Positions 1-7,196 of a DNA stretch of 32,579 bases are shown piece after piece. Each line of letters begins with the position of its first letter. Within the stretch, counting starts at the first letter, position 1. This DNA is from JAHBNG01 sp039028975 (lineage in GTDB: Bacteria; Chloroflexota; Anaerolineae; Caldilineales; Caldilineaceae): NCBI GenBank assembly GCA_039028975.1, contig JBCCHB010000176.1:1-32579 (forward strand), given 5' to 3'. The notes beneath the pieces are model-generated. The model was given only the letters and a program-made list of their open reading frames with translations, was not told the origin of the DNA and ran no database searches. The translations under genes and the position numbers were made by a program.

Positions 1-240
1 ACGCTTCCTCGTATACCCGCAACGCTTCGTCTCTTTGGTCCAGAAACTGGTAGACATCCCCCTGGGCCTTCAGCACGTTGGCCTCGCCCAGCCTAGCCCC
101 GACCGCGCGGAAGAGCGTCAACGCTTCCTCGTATACCCGCAACGCTTCGTCCGTCTGCTTGAGAAACTGGTAGACATCCCCCTGGGCCTTCAGCACGTTG
201 GCCTCGCCCAGACGATCCGAGCAGCCGCGGGCGGCTTTTA
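1..240 (-). repeat. 120-bp tandem coding repeats (40-aa TPR units)
   Basis: Bases 1-120 and 121-240 are two 120-bp units. They are nearly identical over their first 90 bases and then diverge; 31-41 also differ. Each unit encodes one 40-residue TPR with core AKAQGDVYQFL-like spacing in the minus frame. DNA-level identity, not just protein similarity, points to recent duplication or gene conversion. The array continues past the left edge, so copy number cannot be read here. Confidence 0.9.
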
Positions 241-2314
241 GTGCCTGTGCCAAGCGCTCCGATTGACGAGAGAGCAGGCTGCGCACCACATAGAGATTAC
301 GCAGCAGTCCGGTTAGCCGAGCCGAGATCGATACATTATTGATCCCCTCTTCATGCTCGTAGCCCCAATCAAGCCAAAACTCGATGCTCTCTAATTCGGC
401 CTCATAGCGAGCAATCAGGCCGCCCATTTGGTCACCGCCACGAATCAGGGCATTGGCCAACACTTCCACCCAGCCGCTGCCATCTTCCTCGATGGTATAG
501 TAGAAGGCCAGCGCTTGAGGGCCGATCTGGGCCTGCATCTCATCTCGATCGGGCAGCAAGCGCAGGGCAAAGGCGCGGAAGGGGGCCGGCAGCTCCACCA
601 GATCGGAAAAAGGGCGCTCAACCAGGCTCTGTTCCTCGATCTGATAGAGCAAGCGACGGGCCGGTGAACCAAAGATGGCCGGAATGCCGTCATCCTTCAA
701 GCCGCTGGGGAAGAGAGAGAGTTGGGCAAATAGCTCGGCGGCTTGGGGGCTGCGCTGCTGGAGGCGCTCATAGGCCAATTGAATCCCTACCGTTACGCTT
801 TTGACCTCATCCGGGTAGTAAGGGTCGGCCATAATCTGATCGGCCAGGGTTTGCAGGTCAGCCAACAGCGAATCTAAGCTGGCTTCATGGCGGAAGCGCC
901 ACTCACTGGCCACCAAGACCACAGCCCTGGGCAAGCGATCCACAAAGTTGAGGACCTCAATCAGCTTCTCCTCTCCCCACGCATGTACCTGTTGCCAAGA
1001 GACATCGGCGTGATAGCGGAAGAGTTCCAGAGCTGCTCGGTGGGTTAAACGGGAGAGGCGCATGGCGGGCAGGCGACGGCTGCCCACATCATTTTGGCTG
1101 GTCACAATGAGTAGCGGTCGAGCCGGAGATTGGACCAGAATCTCCAGCAGATCCCGCACGGCTTTGGTCCCCTGGGCTATGGCATTTTCCGCCTCGTCCA
1201 GAATCAAGAGGGTTTTAGGTGGCAGACGGCGGGCCAGTAGATCATTGGCTGGCAGTTCATCGTCTGATGCAGCCCCGGCTGGCTCTATCAGGCTGGGGTC
1301 ATCCACCAAATTCAGGGCCAGGGCAATGGCCTGACGGACTTGGGCCGAGCTAAGAGCATGGCCCAGCGGAATAAAGAAGGCCCGGTCGGCATGGACCTGA
1401 CCCCGAGCCACCAGCCAGTGGGCCGTCTCCTTGGCCAGGGCCGTTTTGCCTACGCCACTCACCCCAACCACCATGGCAGCCTGCTCCCTTTGGAGGCGTT
1501 CAATCAGGCTGCGCATATCACCCTGACGACCCACAAAGAAGACGGGCCGTTCGTGGTTGAGCTGGATCTGGGCAGGCGCGGGTAGCCCATCCACCTGGAC
1601 AGCCTGCTCAGCGGCGTTGGCGTGGGGCGCTGCTGCCAGGGACAGATCATGGTTGCTGGCTTCCGGCAGCAGCAGAAATTTGCGTGCTTCCGCCGATTGG
1701 TCTGTTGGAGATAGAAAAGAGAGCTCCTCGCTGGTCAGGACAGCATTGCGTCCGGCCACATACCCGCCTTGGATGGTGCCGCCTGTTAACAATGTCTCAT
1801 AGAAGCGGCGGTAAAATGTCACGGCGGCGCTCTCCAACACGCTCTCGGTTGCGTCGATAGCAATCACGTGCTCAATGCCCAGCATGGACATGGCGGGCAA
1901 TAAGCTGGCCGAGTGGCAAGCCGAGAGGATGGCCAGCTTGAATTCCAGATCATCTTTGGCCAGCCCCGTCGGGTTGAGGATCGCCTGAAGCTGCATGGCT
2001 TCTATGCGGCGGGCCAGCCCATTTTGGCCTTCAAAGGCAAAGGCACCAGAAAAGGTACCAGCGCCATCTTCGTCTGGTTGATAGCCGTGGCCCAGGTAGT
2101 GCAATATCTGAAAGTTGGGTCGATTGCCGCGGGACAAAAGACTGGAGATCTGGTCCGCTTCGGCAATCTGCACGGTAACCGTTGCTGCGCAGGGCAGGCT
2201 CTGCAAGGTCTCTTCCAGTTTGGCTACATCGCGACCAATGTTGATGGTTGCGTTGAGCGGGTTGCTGACCAGCAGCAGAATATTCAAGTTGGGGGAAGGG
2301 TTGGATAAATTCAT
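1..2314 (-). CDS. CHAT-domain caspase-like protease fused to a STAND NTPase and TPRs (3' end beyond window)
   Basis: Reading the minus strand from ATG at 2314 gives an uninterrupted frame of 771 codons that is still open at base 1, so the gene is 5'-complete and 3'-partial. Residues about 1-190 are CHAT-like: LHYLGHG (His near 73) and LSACHS (Cys near 131) form the caspase-type His/Cys dyad. Residues about 270-560 form a P-loop STAND module with Walker A GVSGVGKT (near 284) and Walker B TLLILDEAE (near 371), followed by a winged-helix-like stretch. From about 690 come TPRs of 40 residues (GEANVLKAQGDVYQF type). The start overlaps the stop of the upstream membrane-protein gene as ATGA, which implies translational coupling and fixes the start. 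By family analogy, TPRs sense a ligand, the NTPase switches and CHAT cleaves a partner; the substrate is unknown. Architecture is seen directly; function is inferred. Confidence 0.9.
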   Translation of the reverse strand, partial: MNLSNPSPNLNILLLVSNPLNATINIGRDVAKLEETLQSLPCAATVTVQIAEADQISSLLSRGNRPNFQILHYLGHGYQPDEDGAGTFSGAFAFEGQNGLARRIEAMQLQAILNPTGLAKDDLEFKLAILSACHSASLLPAMSMLGIEHVIAIDATESVLESAAVTFYRRFYETLLTGGTIQGGYVAGRNAVLTSEELSFLSPTDQSAEARKFLLLPEASNHDLSLAAAPHANAAEQAVQVDGLPAPAQIQLNHERPVFFVGRQGDMRSLIERLQREQAAMVVGVSGVGKTALAKETAHWLVARGQVHADRAFFIPLGHALSSAQVRQAIALALNLVDDPSLIEPAGAASDDELPANDLLARRLPPKTLLILDEAENAIAQGTKAVRDLLEILVQSPARPLLIVTSQNDVGSRRLPAMRLSRLTHRAALELFRYHADVSWQQVHAWGEEKLIEVLNFVDRLPRAVVLVASEWRFRHEASLDSLLADLQTLADQIMADPYYPDEVKSVTVGIQLAYERLQQRSPQAAELFAQLSLFPSGLKDDGIPAIFGSPARRLLYQIEEQSLVERPFSDLVELPAPFRAFALRLLPDRDEMQAQIGPQALAFYYTIEEDGSGWVEVLANALIRGGDQMGGLIARYEAELESIEFWLDWGYEHEEGINNVSISARLTGLLRNLYVVRSLLSRQSERLAQALKAARGCSDRLGEANVLKAQGDVYQFLKQTDEALRVYEEALTLFRAVGARLGEANVLKAQGDVYQFLDQRDEALRVYEEA

Positions 2315-2949
2315 GCAATTTGGCGAGGGCGCTCCTCCTGCTCGCGCATAAAATCAGTTAAGACATGTCGACCAAACTTGCGCAACAGCAGGGCAACCAG
2401 GAGATCTTTCTTGCTTGCGTCCGGTATTTCCCGGTTGCTGATGCGGCCTATAAATGCGCGAGTGGTGGTGAGATCATCCTGCAGAGGCGATGCTTCGATG
2501 GCCCGACGGGTAAAAATCTCTAGCTCAGCCAGCTCATAACGGTTGACTTGGCTGAGAAGGCCAATGCGCTGGCGAGTCAGGGCGCTGTTAATCAGCTGAT
2601 AGGCTAGATCTTGGACCTTCTCGTACGCCACCTCTAGCCGAATGACGGCCGGATCCCTGCCCTCACTTGGGATGAGCGGTTGGCCCAACTTAAAGCTGGC
2701 ATTGCGAAGCACTGTGGGCCAAGCCAATCCCATAAAGAGGGCCACAATCCAGTGATTTGCGCCGTTGACCAATACCGATATGACCAAGTAGATACCCGCT
2801 GCAAAGAGGAAATTGATGCCCAGGAGCAGCCAAGCCCCGCCATTTTGAAGTGCTCGACCCGTCTCGTCTTTGAATGCCCCCACAATCTCACTCAAGCCCC
2901 ACAGCCCGCCAACCAAGCCAGCCAACAGCCCTAGATAGAGGATAGACAT
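2311..2949 (-). CDS. Small membrane protein coupled to the CHAT-STAND gene
   Basis: 212 residues from ATG at 2949. An in-frame GTG at 2955 lies inside the Shine-Dalgarno AAGGAG (2960-2955), so the ATG five bases downstream of that site is the better start. Residues about 2-83 contain two to three hydrophobic helices (LGLLAGLVGGLWGL; WLLLGINFLFAAGIYLVI; WIVALFMGLAW). Residues about 84-212 are a charged, probably cytoplasmic, helical domain rich in Leu, Arg and Glu. I recognise no family. The stop TGA overlaps the start of the CHAT-STAND gene (ATGA), and its own Shine-Dalgarno overlaps the stop of the upstream gene, so the three proteins are probably made together. It could anchor the protease at the membrane, be its substrate, or act as an effector. 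These roles are inferred from context only. Confidence 0.8.
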   Translation of the reverse strand: MSILYLGLLAGLVGGLWGLSEIVGAFKDETGRALQNGGAWLLLGINFLFAAGIYLVISVLVNGANHWIVALFMGLAWPTVLRNASFKLGQPLIPSEGRDPAVIRLEVAYEKVQDLAYQLINSALTRQRIGLLSQVNRYELAELEIFTRRAIEASPLQDDLTTTRAFIGRISNREIPDASKKDLLVALLLRKFGRHVLTDFMREQEERPRQIA

Positions 2950-2959
2950 GGTCACTCCT

Positions 2960-3604
2960 TTACTCGCAATCTGACTCGTTCTCTTTCGTTTTTGGCTGGC
3001 CCGCTGAGTCTACCGGTGAATCTGCCGGTGAATCTACCCAATTTGGCCCTGCTGACCTCTGGCGATTTGGTACCGTTTGCGTAATCGAAAGGGCCTGCTC
3101 ATAGTACGTGCGGGCTTTCTTAATGTCTCCTTCATCTCGGGCTAAATCACCCAACTTGTTGAGGAGTTCAAACTCTTGCTGACGAGCAAGCGAGGCCGAG
3201 TCTGTCGCGTAGGATAGCGTTGACTCGGAGTCAGATCTTGCTTCGTCTATACGATTTGGCTCTTTCCCTTTACTTGCCGTCCGATTATAAAGCTGCTCCA
3301 GCTCCTGGCGCATCTGTTCATTGCGCAGCAGTTCAACCATGCGATATCCCAGATCGGTCAGCATGAGTACCTCGCTGCCCAGAGAGCTGCCAGAAAATCG
3401 GTTGGTTTTGATTAAGTCCAAGTTACGCAGTTCGGCCACTGGCTGACTGATCTCATCTGGAAAGCGTAAGACCTGTACGGCCAGCTCCAACAGAAGGCCA
3501 GGGCCTTTTTCTTGTAGGCCGATCAGCAATTCCTGCTGCAAATCGCTCAATTGATAGAGTGTTTCGAGAAGCGTAGCGGCTTCCAAAAGCTTTTTGTCAA
3601 ACAT
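2960..3604 (-). CDS. Winged-helix-like protein with a C-terminal TPR motif
   Basis: 214 residues. ATG at 3604 is preceded by GGGAG nine bases upstream. Residues about 15-95 read as a winged helix: helices, then PDEISQPVAELRNLDLIKTN as a recognition-helix-like segment, a wing and LTDLGYRMVELL. Residues about 143-173 contain one TPR-like helix pair (ELLNKLGDLARDEGDIKKA, then YYEQAL). The tail has short Asp-Ser-Pro repeats (VDSPADSPVDS) and is probably disordered. It is the first gene of the cassette with the membrane protein and the CHAT-STAND protein. It may bind DNA as the cassette regulator, or use the fold as a protein-binding adaptor. Family not recognised; the IS element upstream ends 138 bp before its start. 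Confidence 0.75.
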   Translation of the reverse strand: MFDKKLLEAATLLETLYQLSDLQQELLIGLQEKGPGLLLELAVQVLRFPDEISQPVAELRNLDLIKTNRFSGSSLGSEVLMLTDLGYRMVELLRNEQMRQELEQLYNRTASKGKEPNRIDEARSDSESTLSYATDSASLARQQEFELLNKLGDLARDEGDIKKARTYYEQALSITQTVPNRQRSAGPNWVDSPADSPVDSAGQPKTKENESDCE

Positions 3605-3661
3605 GCTTTGGTTCTCCCAAATCGATTATCAGCAGACTGCAATGGAAATGACATCGACCAA

Positions 3662-3679
3662 TCCCCGTCTTCACGGGGA
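3662..3679. repeat. REP-like hairpin TCCCCGT-CTTC-ACGGGGA
   Basis: Perfect 7-bp inverted repeat with a 4-base loop in the 137-bp space between the cassette and the IS element. Its core GTGAAGACGGGG recurs (opposite strand) at 8421-8432, and a hairpin of the same TCCCCG/CGGGGA type lies at 5182-5204. No poly-T tract follows it on either strand, so a repeat element is more likely than an intrinsic terminator. The rest of 3605-3741 shows nothing I can name. Confidence 0.6.
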
Positions 3680-3733
3680 CAAGCTGACTGCGGACTAGTA
3701 CCTAACCAAAGCATTTCTTGTACTTTGGGCAAG

Positions 3734-3741
3734 AAAATTTC
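3734..3741. repeat. Left target-site duplication of the ISL3 element (AAAATTTC)
   Basis: Eight bases immediately outside the left inverted repeat, identical to 5123-5130 immediately outside the right inverted repeat. Confidence 0.93.
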
Positions 3742-5122
3742 GGCTCTTCGGGATCTCATGTGGTTGACAAAGAAAAGCGCTCTTTTCCATGGAGATCGAG
3801 CCAAATGCGTTGAAAAAGAGTAGAGACATTGCGAATACCATAGCATCGGCGCGTGATGACCTTAATCTTGTTATTGAGACCTTCAACAAAGCCACTGGTG
3901 ATGCGCTGGTCGAAATAGTTGACAATGAATTGCCAGTGATTGCGAAGGGTCTTGATAAAGCCATCAAAGTTATCAAGGGAGGACCGTTCAACTTTACGAA
4001 TCCAAGCCTTAAGCCGATGTTCAGCGTCGGCAACAGAGAGTTTCTGGTTGAAAATGGCCGTCAACTCTTCCCGAAAGGAATATGCCTGATGAAGCTCTGG
4101 AGAATGGGCAAACAAACGTCGAAGAGCCTGGCATTCTTCAGGCTCGAGAGCCGAGTGATTTTTGCGCAAGGTCCAAAGCATCCCTTTGCAATCTTCATCA
4201 TAAGTTTCGGGAGGCAGCTCTTTTTTCAAGCGTCTAAGTTCCTTTTTTCGAAGGTCGTCAAAGTCGTCTCGATAGTTCTGAGCGACATGAAATCGGTCAA
4301 CAACAGGAGATGCATTGACATCATCATTTTCATTGATAAACTCATCAATCGCATTGACATAGCCTTCCCACATGTCTGTGGTGCAATATTTTATGGTAGG
4401 GTGTAGTCTGTCAGGAATCCCTTCTAGGAACGCCTTAACCGTCTTTTTTTTCGATCTGGGAGTACACCAAGAATACGTACCTTGCCCTTGGGTTGACGAG
4501 ATGTAATGATAGCGCTAAATTTCTTGCGCCCCTTACTTCTGGAGATTTCGTCAATCCCCAGCGTACCGATTTCGTCGATTTCATCCCAGTTGATTTCGGG
4601 GTCGATTAGACGGTTCAATGCGCCAACAACCGCATCGTACCCAACTTCGTCTTTGAGGCTTACATCTTCGATTGTACTGTTGATTAGTTGCTTGACTAGA
4701 TATTCATCATAGGCTTGGGTATGAGGACTCCTTTGTTCATACCAACTTACAATTTGGGTCGTTGTCGGGTCACAATGACATGACAGACATTGCCCACGTT
4801 TGGGCCGTATTACGATGTAGGTTTCAAGACCAAATACCGGTAAATGACGCAAGCTAATTTCTTCACCATGACCAAACGTACAAGCAATATCAACGCCGCA
4901 CACGCCACATCCTGTTGTTTTTTGGGTGCTTTCTACCCGAATCAAAAAGTGATTTTCAGACGTGATTTCTGTGCTCAGCACTTCTACTTCTGGAATATCT
5001 AGCGGTACCGTTATTGATGAAGTCATTGACGATGTTACCCTTTCCTATCGATTCATTTTGGATAACATCTTATTTTACATCATTTTATTTTCGACCGATA
5101 CCACATGAGTTCCAGTTGAGCC
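3742..5122 (-). mobile_element. Complete ISL3-family insertion sequence, 1381 bp
   Basis: Ends defined by 23-bp imperfect terminal inverted repeats (3742-3764 and 5100-5122; both begin GGCTC, share CTCATGTGGT, 19 of 23 positions match). The element is flanked by a perfect 8-bp direct repeat AAAATTTC at 3734-3741 and 5123-5130, the duplication length expected for ISL3. It encodes one transposase on the minus strand, 17 bp inside the left end in stop position. The intact duplication means it arrived as a unit and has not recombined since. It lies upstream of the CHAT-STAND cassette in the same orientation, so read-through could affect that operon. A-rich base composition contrasts with menB next to it. 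Confidence 0.93.
3756..5026 (-). pseudogene. ISL3-family transposase, split by a -1 frameshift at an A8 run
   Basis: The first frame (ATG 5026) has the ISL3 zinc-finger pattern CGVCG ... CLSCHC and the first catalytic Asp in LGIDEISRSKG. It stops at 4424 just after an A8 run (4451-4444 on the minus strand). Slipping back one base there gives DRKKKTVKAFLEGIPDRL, then CTTDMWEGY with the second catalytic Asp, and finally FVEGLNNKIKVITRR with the catalytic Glu. The ATG that opens the second frame (4373) falls just after the second Asp, so neither half alone has a full DDE triad. The combined product is about 423 residues, normal for ISL3. Either one A was lost (inactive gene, or an assembly error), or slippage on A8 restores it. 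I favour a disabling indel because ISL3 transposases are normally single frames. Confidence 0.88.
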
Positions 5123-5130
5123 AAAATTTC
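5123..5130. repeat. Right target-site duplication of the ISL3 element (AAAATTTC)
   Basis: Identical to 3734-3741. Together the two copies set the exact borders of the insertion. Confidence 0.93.
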
Positions 5131-5239
5131 TAATGGTGAATTGGAAGCGAACCCGTTCACCATTCAAAATTCACCATGTCATCCCCGAAGGTTGTAATCG
5201 GGGACACCATTCACAATTCTGGCTTGTCCAGCTTAGGGA
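5131..5239. repeat. Degenerate intergenic repeats with a REP-like hairpin
   Basis: Non-coding stretch between the IS and the 3' end of menB. It contains ATGGTGAATT (5133-5142) and its complement AATTCACCAT (5168-5177), further TTCACCATTC-like copies (near 5156 and 5206), and a hairpin TCCCCGA / TCGGGGA (5182-5188, 5198-5204; 9-base loop). Without a T tract, a terminator is only one possible role. Confidence 0.6.
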
Positions 5240-6082
5240 TTACGGAATCCACTTCACATCCTTAAAGTCTGGCTTCCGCTTCTCCAAAAAGGCGTTGCGC
5301 CCTTCCTTGGCCTCATCGGTCATGTAGGCCAGCCGGGTGGCTTCCCCGGCAAAGACTTGCTGGCCCACCATGCCATCGTCGGTCAGGTTGAAGGCGAACT
5401 TGAGCATCTTGATGGAGGTGGGGGACTTGGCCAGGATCTCCTGCGCCCATTCGTAAGCCGTCTCCTCCAGCTCATCGTGGGGAATCACTGCGTTGACCAT
5501 GCCCATCTCATAAGCATCTTGGGCTGAGTAGTTGCGACCAAGGAAGAAGATCTCCCGCGCTCGCTTTTGGCCCACCATCTTGGCTAGGTAAGCCGATCCG
5601 TAACCACCATCAAAGCTGGTGACGTCGGCATCCGTCTGCTTGAAGATGGCGTGCTCTTTAGAGGCCAGCGTCAGATCACAGACCACGTGGAGACTGTGGC
5701 CACCACCTACGGCCCACCCCGGCACCACGGCGATGACCACCTTGGGCATAAAGCGGATGAGCCGCTGCACCTCTAAAATGTTGAGGCGGGGCATGCCATC
5801 ATCATCCACGTAGCCTTGATGGCCTCGGGCATTCTGATCGCCGCCACTACAGAAGGAGTAGACGCCATCCTTGGTCGACGGCCCCTCGGCAGAGAAGAGC
5901 ACCACACCAATGTTGGTATCTTCGCGAGCGTCGACAAAGGCTTCAAATAGCTCGCCCACGGTTTTGGGGCGAAAAGCGTTGCGCACATTGGGCCGGTTGA
6001 AGGCAATGCGGGCCACGCCGCCGGATTTTTTGTAGGTAATATCTTCGTATTCTTTTACGGTTGTCCAAGTTGGTTGGGTCAT
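5240..6082 (-). CDS. menB: 1,4-dihydroxy-2-naphthoyl-CoA synthase (MenB)
   Basis: Ring-closing crotonase-fold enzyme of menaquinone biosynthesis, converting o-succinylbenzoyl-CoA to DHNA-CoA in the cytoplasm. 280 residues, typical length. Diagnostic segments are FNRPNVRNAFRPKTV, FCSGGDQ (78-83), GWAVGGGHSLHVVCDLT, FKQTDADVTSFDGGYGSAYL and the C-terminal DFKDVKWIP. Residue 151 is Asp in QTD, the type II form (as in mycobacterial MenB), whose side chain replaces the bicarbonate used by type I enzymes with QTG. ATG at 6082 lies five bases after the stop of the C39-like gene, so it may be co-transcribed from upstream. No other men genes are visible in the window. Identification is firm. Confidence 0.96.
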   Translation of the reverse strand: MTQPTWTTVKEYEDITYKKSGGVARIAFNRPNVRNAFRPKTVGELFEAFVDAREDTNIGVVLFSAEGPSTKDGVYSFCSGGDQNARGHQGYVDDDGMPRLNILEVQRLIRFMPKVVIAVVPGWAVGGGHSLHVVCDLTLASKEHAIFKQTDADVTSFDGGYGSAYLAKMVGQKRAREIFFLGRNYSAQDAYEMGMVNAVIPHDELEETAYEWAQEILAKSPTSIKMLKFAFNLTDDGMVGQQVFAGEATRLAYMTDEAKEGRNAFLEKRKPDFKDVKWIP

Positions 6083-6087
6083 AGGGA

Positions 6088-6573
6088 TTACTTTCTGGTA
6101 CCTAACACGGCGAATTCTTCATCTTTCTCGAACCATGCTAAGTCGAATTCACCAAGGGATGTATTGAAGATAGATTGAGGAAAGGCTGGATCATTCAGGT
6201 AGATGTGTTGAGGAGCCATACCGATAACGACAACGGCATGAGGCGTGTTTACTTTTTGCCAGTGGGGTAGATTGTATGTTTCGACACCGACAATGCAAGG
6301 CCATCCACCCTGCAAAAATTCATATAGATTCTCAAGGCTGCCGTTCTTCTGATAATAGACTTGGATATTTAGCTTAGTTAACTGTTCGATATTATAAAAT
6401 GCTGTACCCGCGTGCATTATGGTTTCTAAGGTCCTGACGATTCGATTGTACCGAATAGAAACACCATTGTACTCGCAAACCATGCTAGCACAGGCGGCTA
6501 AGCACTCGCCTGGGTTCTTTTGCATAAGGTGGGGAACATTGAGCAGTACTTCTGATGGAGGCGAGAAAATCAT
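6088..6573 (-). CDS. C39-like papain-fold peptidase family protein
   Basis: 161 residues. The N-terminal MQKNPGECLAACASM gives the oxyanion-hole Gln18 and nucleophile Cys24. TPHAVVVIG gives His112 and YLNDPA gives Asp128, which is the complete C39/Peptidase_C39_2 catalytic set. There is no signal peptide and no transporter domain, so this is not a bacteriocin-exporter protease. It starts inside the stop of its upstream partner (ATGA at 6573-6570), indicating translational coupling. The substrate is unknown; the partner is the first candidate, either as target or as inhibitor. It could also be a toxin-type protease. Family assignment is from motifs; role is inference. Confidence 0.82.
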   Translation of the reverse strand: MIFSPPSEVLLNVPHLMQKNPGECLAACASMVCEYNGVSIRYNRIVRTLETIMHAGTAFYNIEQLTKLNIQVYYQKNGSLENLYEFLQGGWPCIVGVETYNLPHWQKVNTPHAVVVIGMAPQHIYLNDPAFPQSIFNTSLGEFDLAWFEKDEEFAVLGTRK

Positions 6574-7064
6574 GCTTTAATCATACGCTCTTCTTGTGCA
6601 TCAATGATCATTTGAAGAGACTGTTTAAGTTGAGCATCATCTGTTGGTTGATAATTCTGTACCAAATAATTGGTTGCTATTTCATCTAGTTCACGAGGTT
6701 CAAATGGAGGCAAGGTCTCTGCAAGGGCTTCCACCTCTTGTAAGATTGCTTGCTTTAACGTCTCGTTAACAAACATTTCGCCTGATTCAATATCAACATC
6801 AACTGATCCTACTTCACCTACCGGACCGATATGAGGCGTAGAATAGATGGCGGGAACACGCCAGACAGAGCGTTCCACTGACTGTTCATCCATAACAACT
6901 AAGATAGGTTCTGCGGAAGTCACCAAAAACGCAACCTCGTCTGAAAGCCAACGTCGCACCATTCGCTGCGCCTCTTTAGCTGTCACGTGAACTGTGACTA
7001 GCTGATAAATTTCGATTGTTCCCGGCTCTTCTGGTAATAGATATTGTTCAAGAATAACTGTCAT
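6570..7064 (-). CDS. Hypothetical protein paired with the C39-like protein
   Basis: 164 residues from ATG 7064; an in-frame TTG at 7082 would add six residues but has no better ribosome site. The N-terminal half (about 1-110) looks like a mixed alpha/beta domain (IEIYQLVTVHVTAKEAQRMV; AFLVTSAEPILVVMDEQ; WRVPAIYSTP; VGSVDVDIESGEM). The C-terminal half is acidic and helical. I do not recognise the family. Its stop overlaps the start of the C39-like gene by four bases, so the two are made together. The segment around GSVDVDIESGEMFVNE resembles the strand-turn seen in proteins that report on bound or modified partners, but no function can be assigned. An antitoxin or substrate role for the C39-like partner is possible. 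Confidence 0.75.
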   Translation of the reverse strand: MTVILEQYLLPEEPGTIEIYQLVTVHVTAKEAQRMVRRWLSDEVAFLVTSAEPILVVMDEQSVERSVWRVPAIYSTPHIGPVGEVGSVDVDIESGEMFVNETLKQAILQEVEALAETLPPFEPRELDEIATNYLVQNYQPTDDAQLKQSLQMIIDAQEERMIKA

Positions 7065-7117
7065 GATGGATTTCGCTTTCAACTATCAAATGTCCCGTAC
7101 TATATTATCACGGAGAA

Positions 7118-7123
7118 ATTATA
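7118..7123 (-). promoter_or_regulatory. Possible -10 box (TATAAT) for the 7064-to-menB block
   Basis: A consensus TATAAT on the minus strand 53 bases before ATG 7064. The hexamer 17 bases further upstream (CTGAAC) is a weak -35. It would drive the hypothetical protein, the C39-like protein and possibly menB. Nearby, GGTAACCTTACC (7181-7192) is a short palindrome just before the divergent gene at 7197 and might be an operator. Confidence 0.4.
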
Positions 7124-7196
7124 CCACATCTGTCTTAATCGTTCAGACAGCTTAACGGCTTGAACTGAACGACAACGATATGGTAACCTTACCCTC

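Noticed and set aside
1..240. CRISPR array
   Set aside because: The repeats are 120 bp, contiguous and coding, with no unique spacers; no cas genes are present.
1..2308. Several plus-strand frames of 60-131 codons and short minus frames across 35-2318
   Set aside because: They are shadows. The minus frame from ATG 2314 is open for the whole stretch and carries coherent CHAT, STAND and TPR motifs.
2311..2949. Gasdermin or known pore-forming effector as identity of the small membrane protein
   Set aside because: The helices are at the N-terminus and no gasdermin-like beta-rich domain is visible; only the neighbourhood suggests such a role.
3695..4406. Frames at 3695-4033 (minus) and 3789-4406 (plus)
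   Set aside because: Both overlap the transposase in other frames and show no family resemblance.
3756..5026. Two separate transposase genes (3756-4373 and 4424-5026)
   Set aside because: Catalytic residues are divided between frames and the second Asp lies before the downstream ATG, so this is one gene broken by a frameshift.
6088..6573. Bacteriocin-processing ABC transporter protease
   Set aside because: Only the C39-like fold is present; membrane and ATPase domains and a double-glycine peptide gene are absent.
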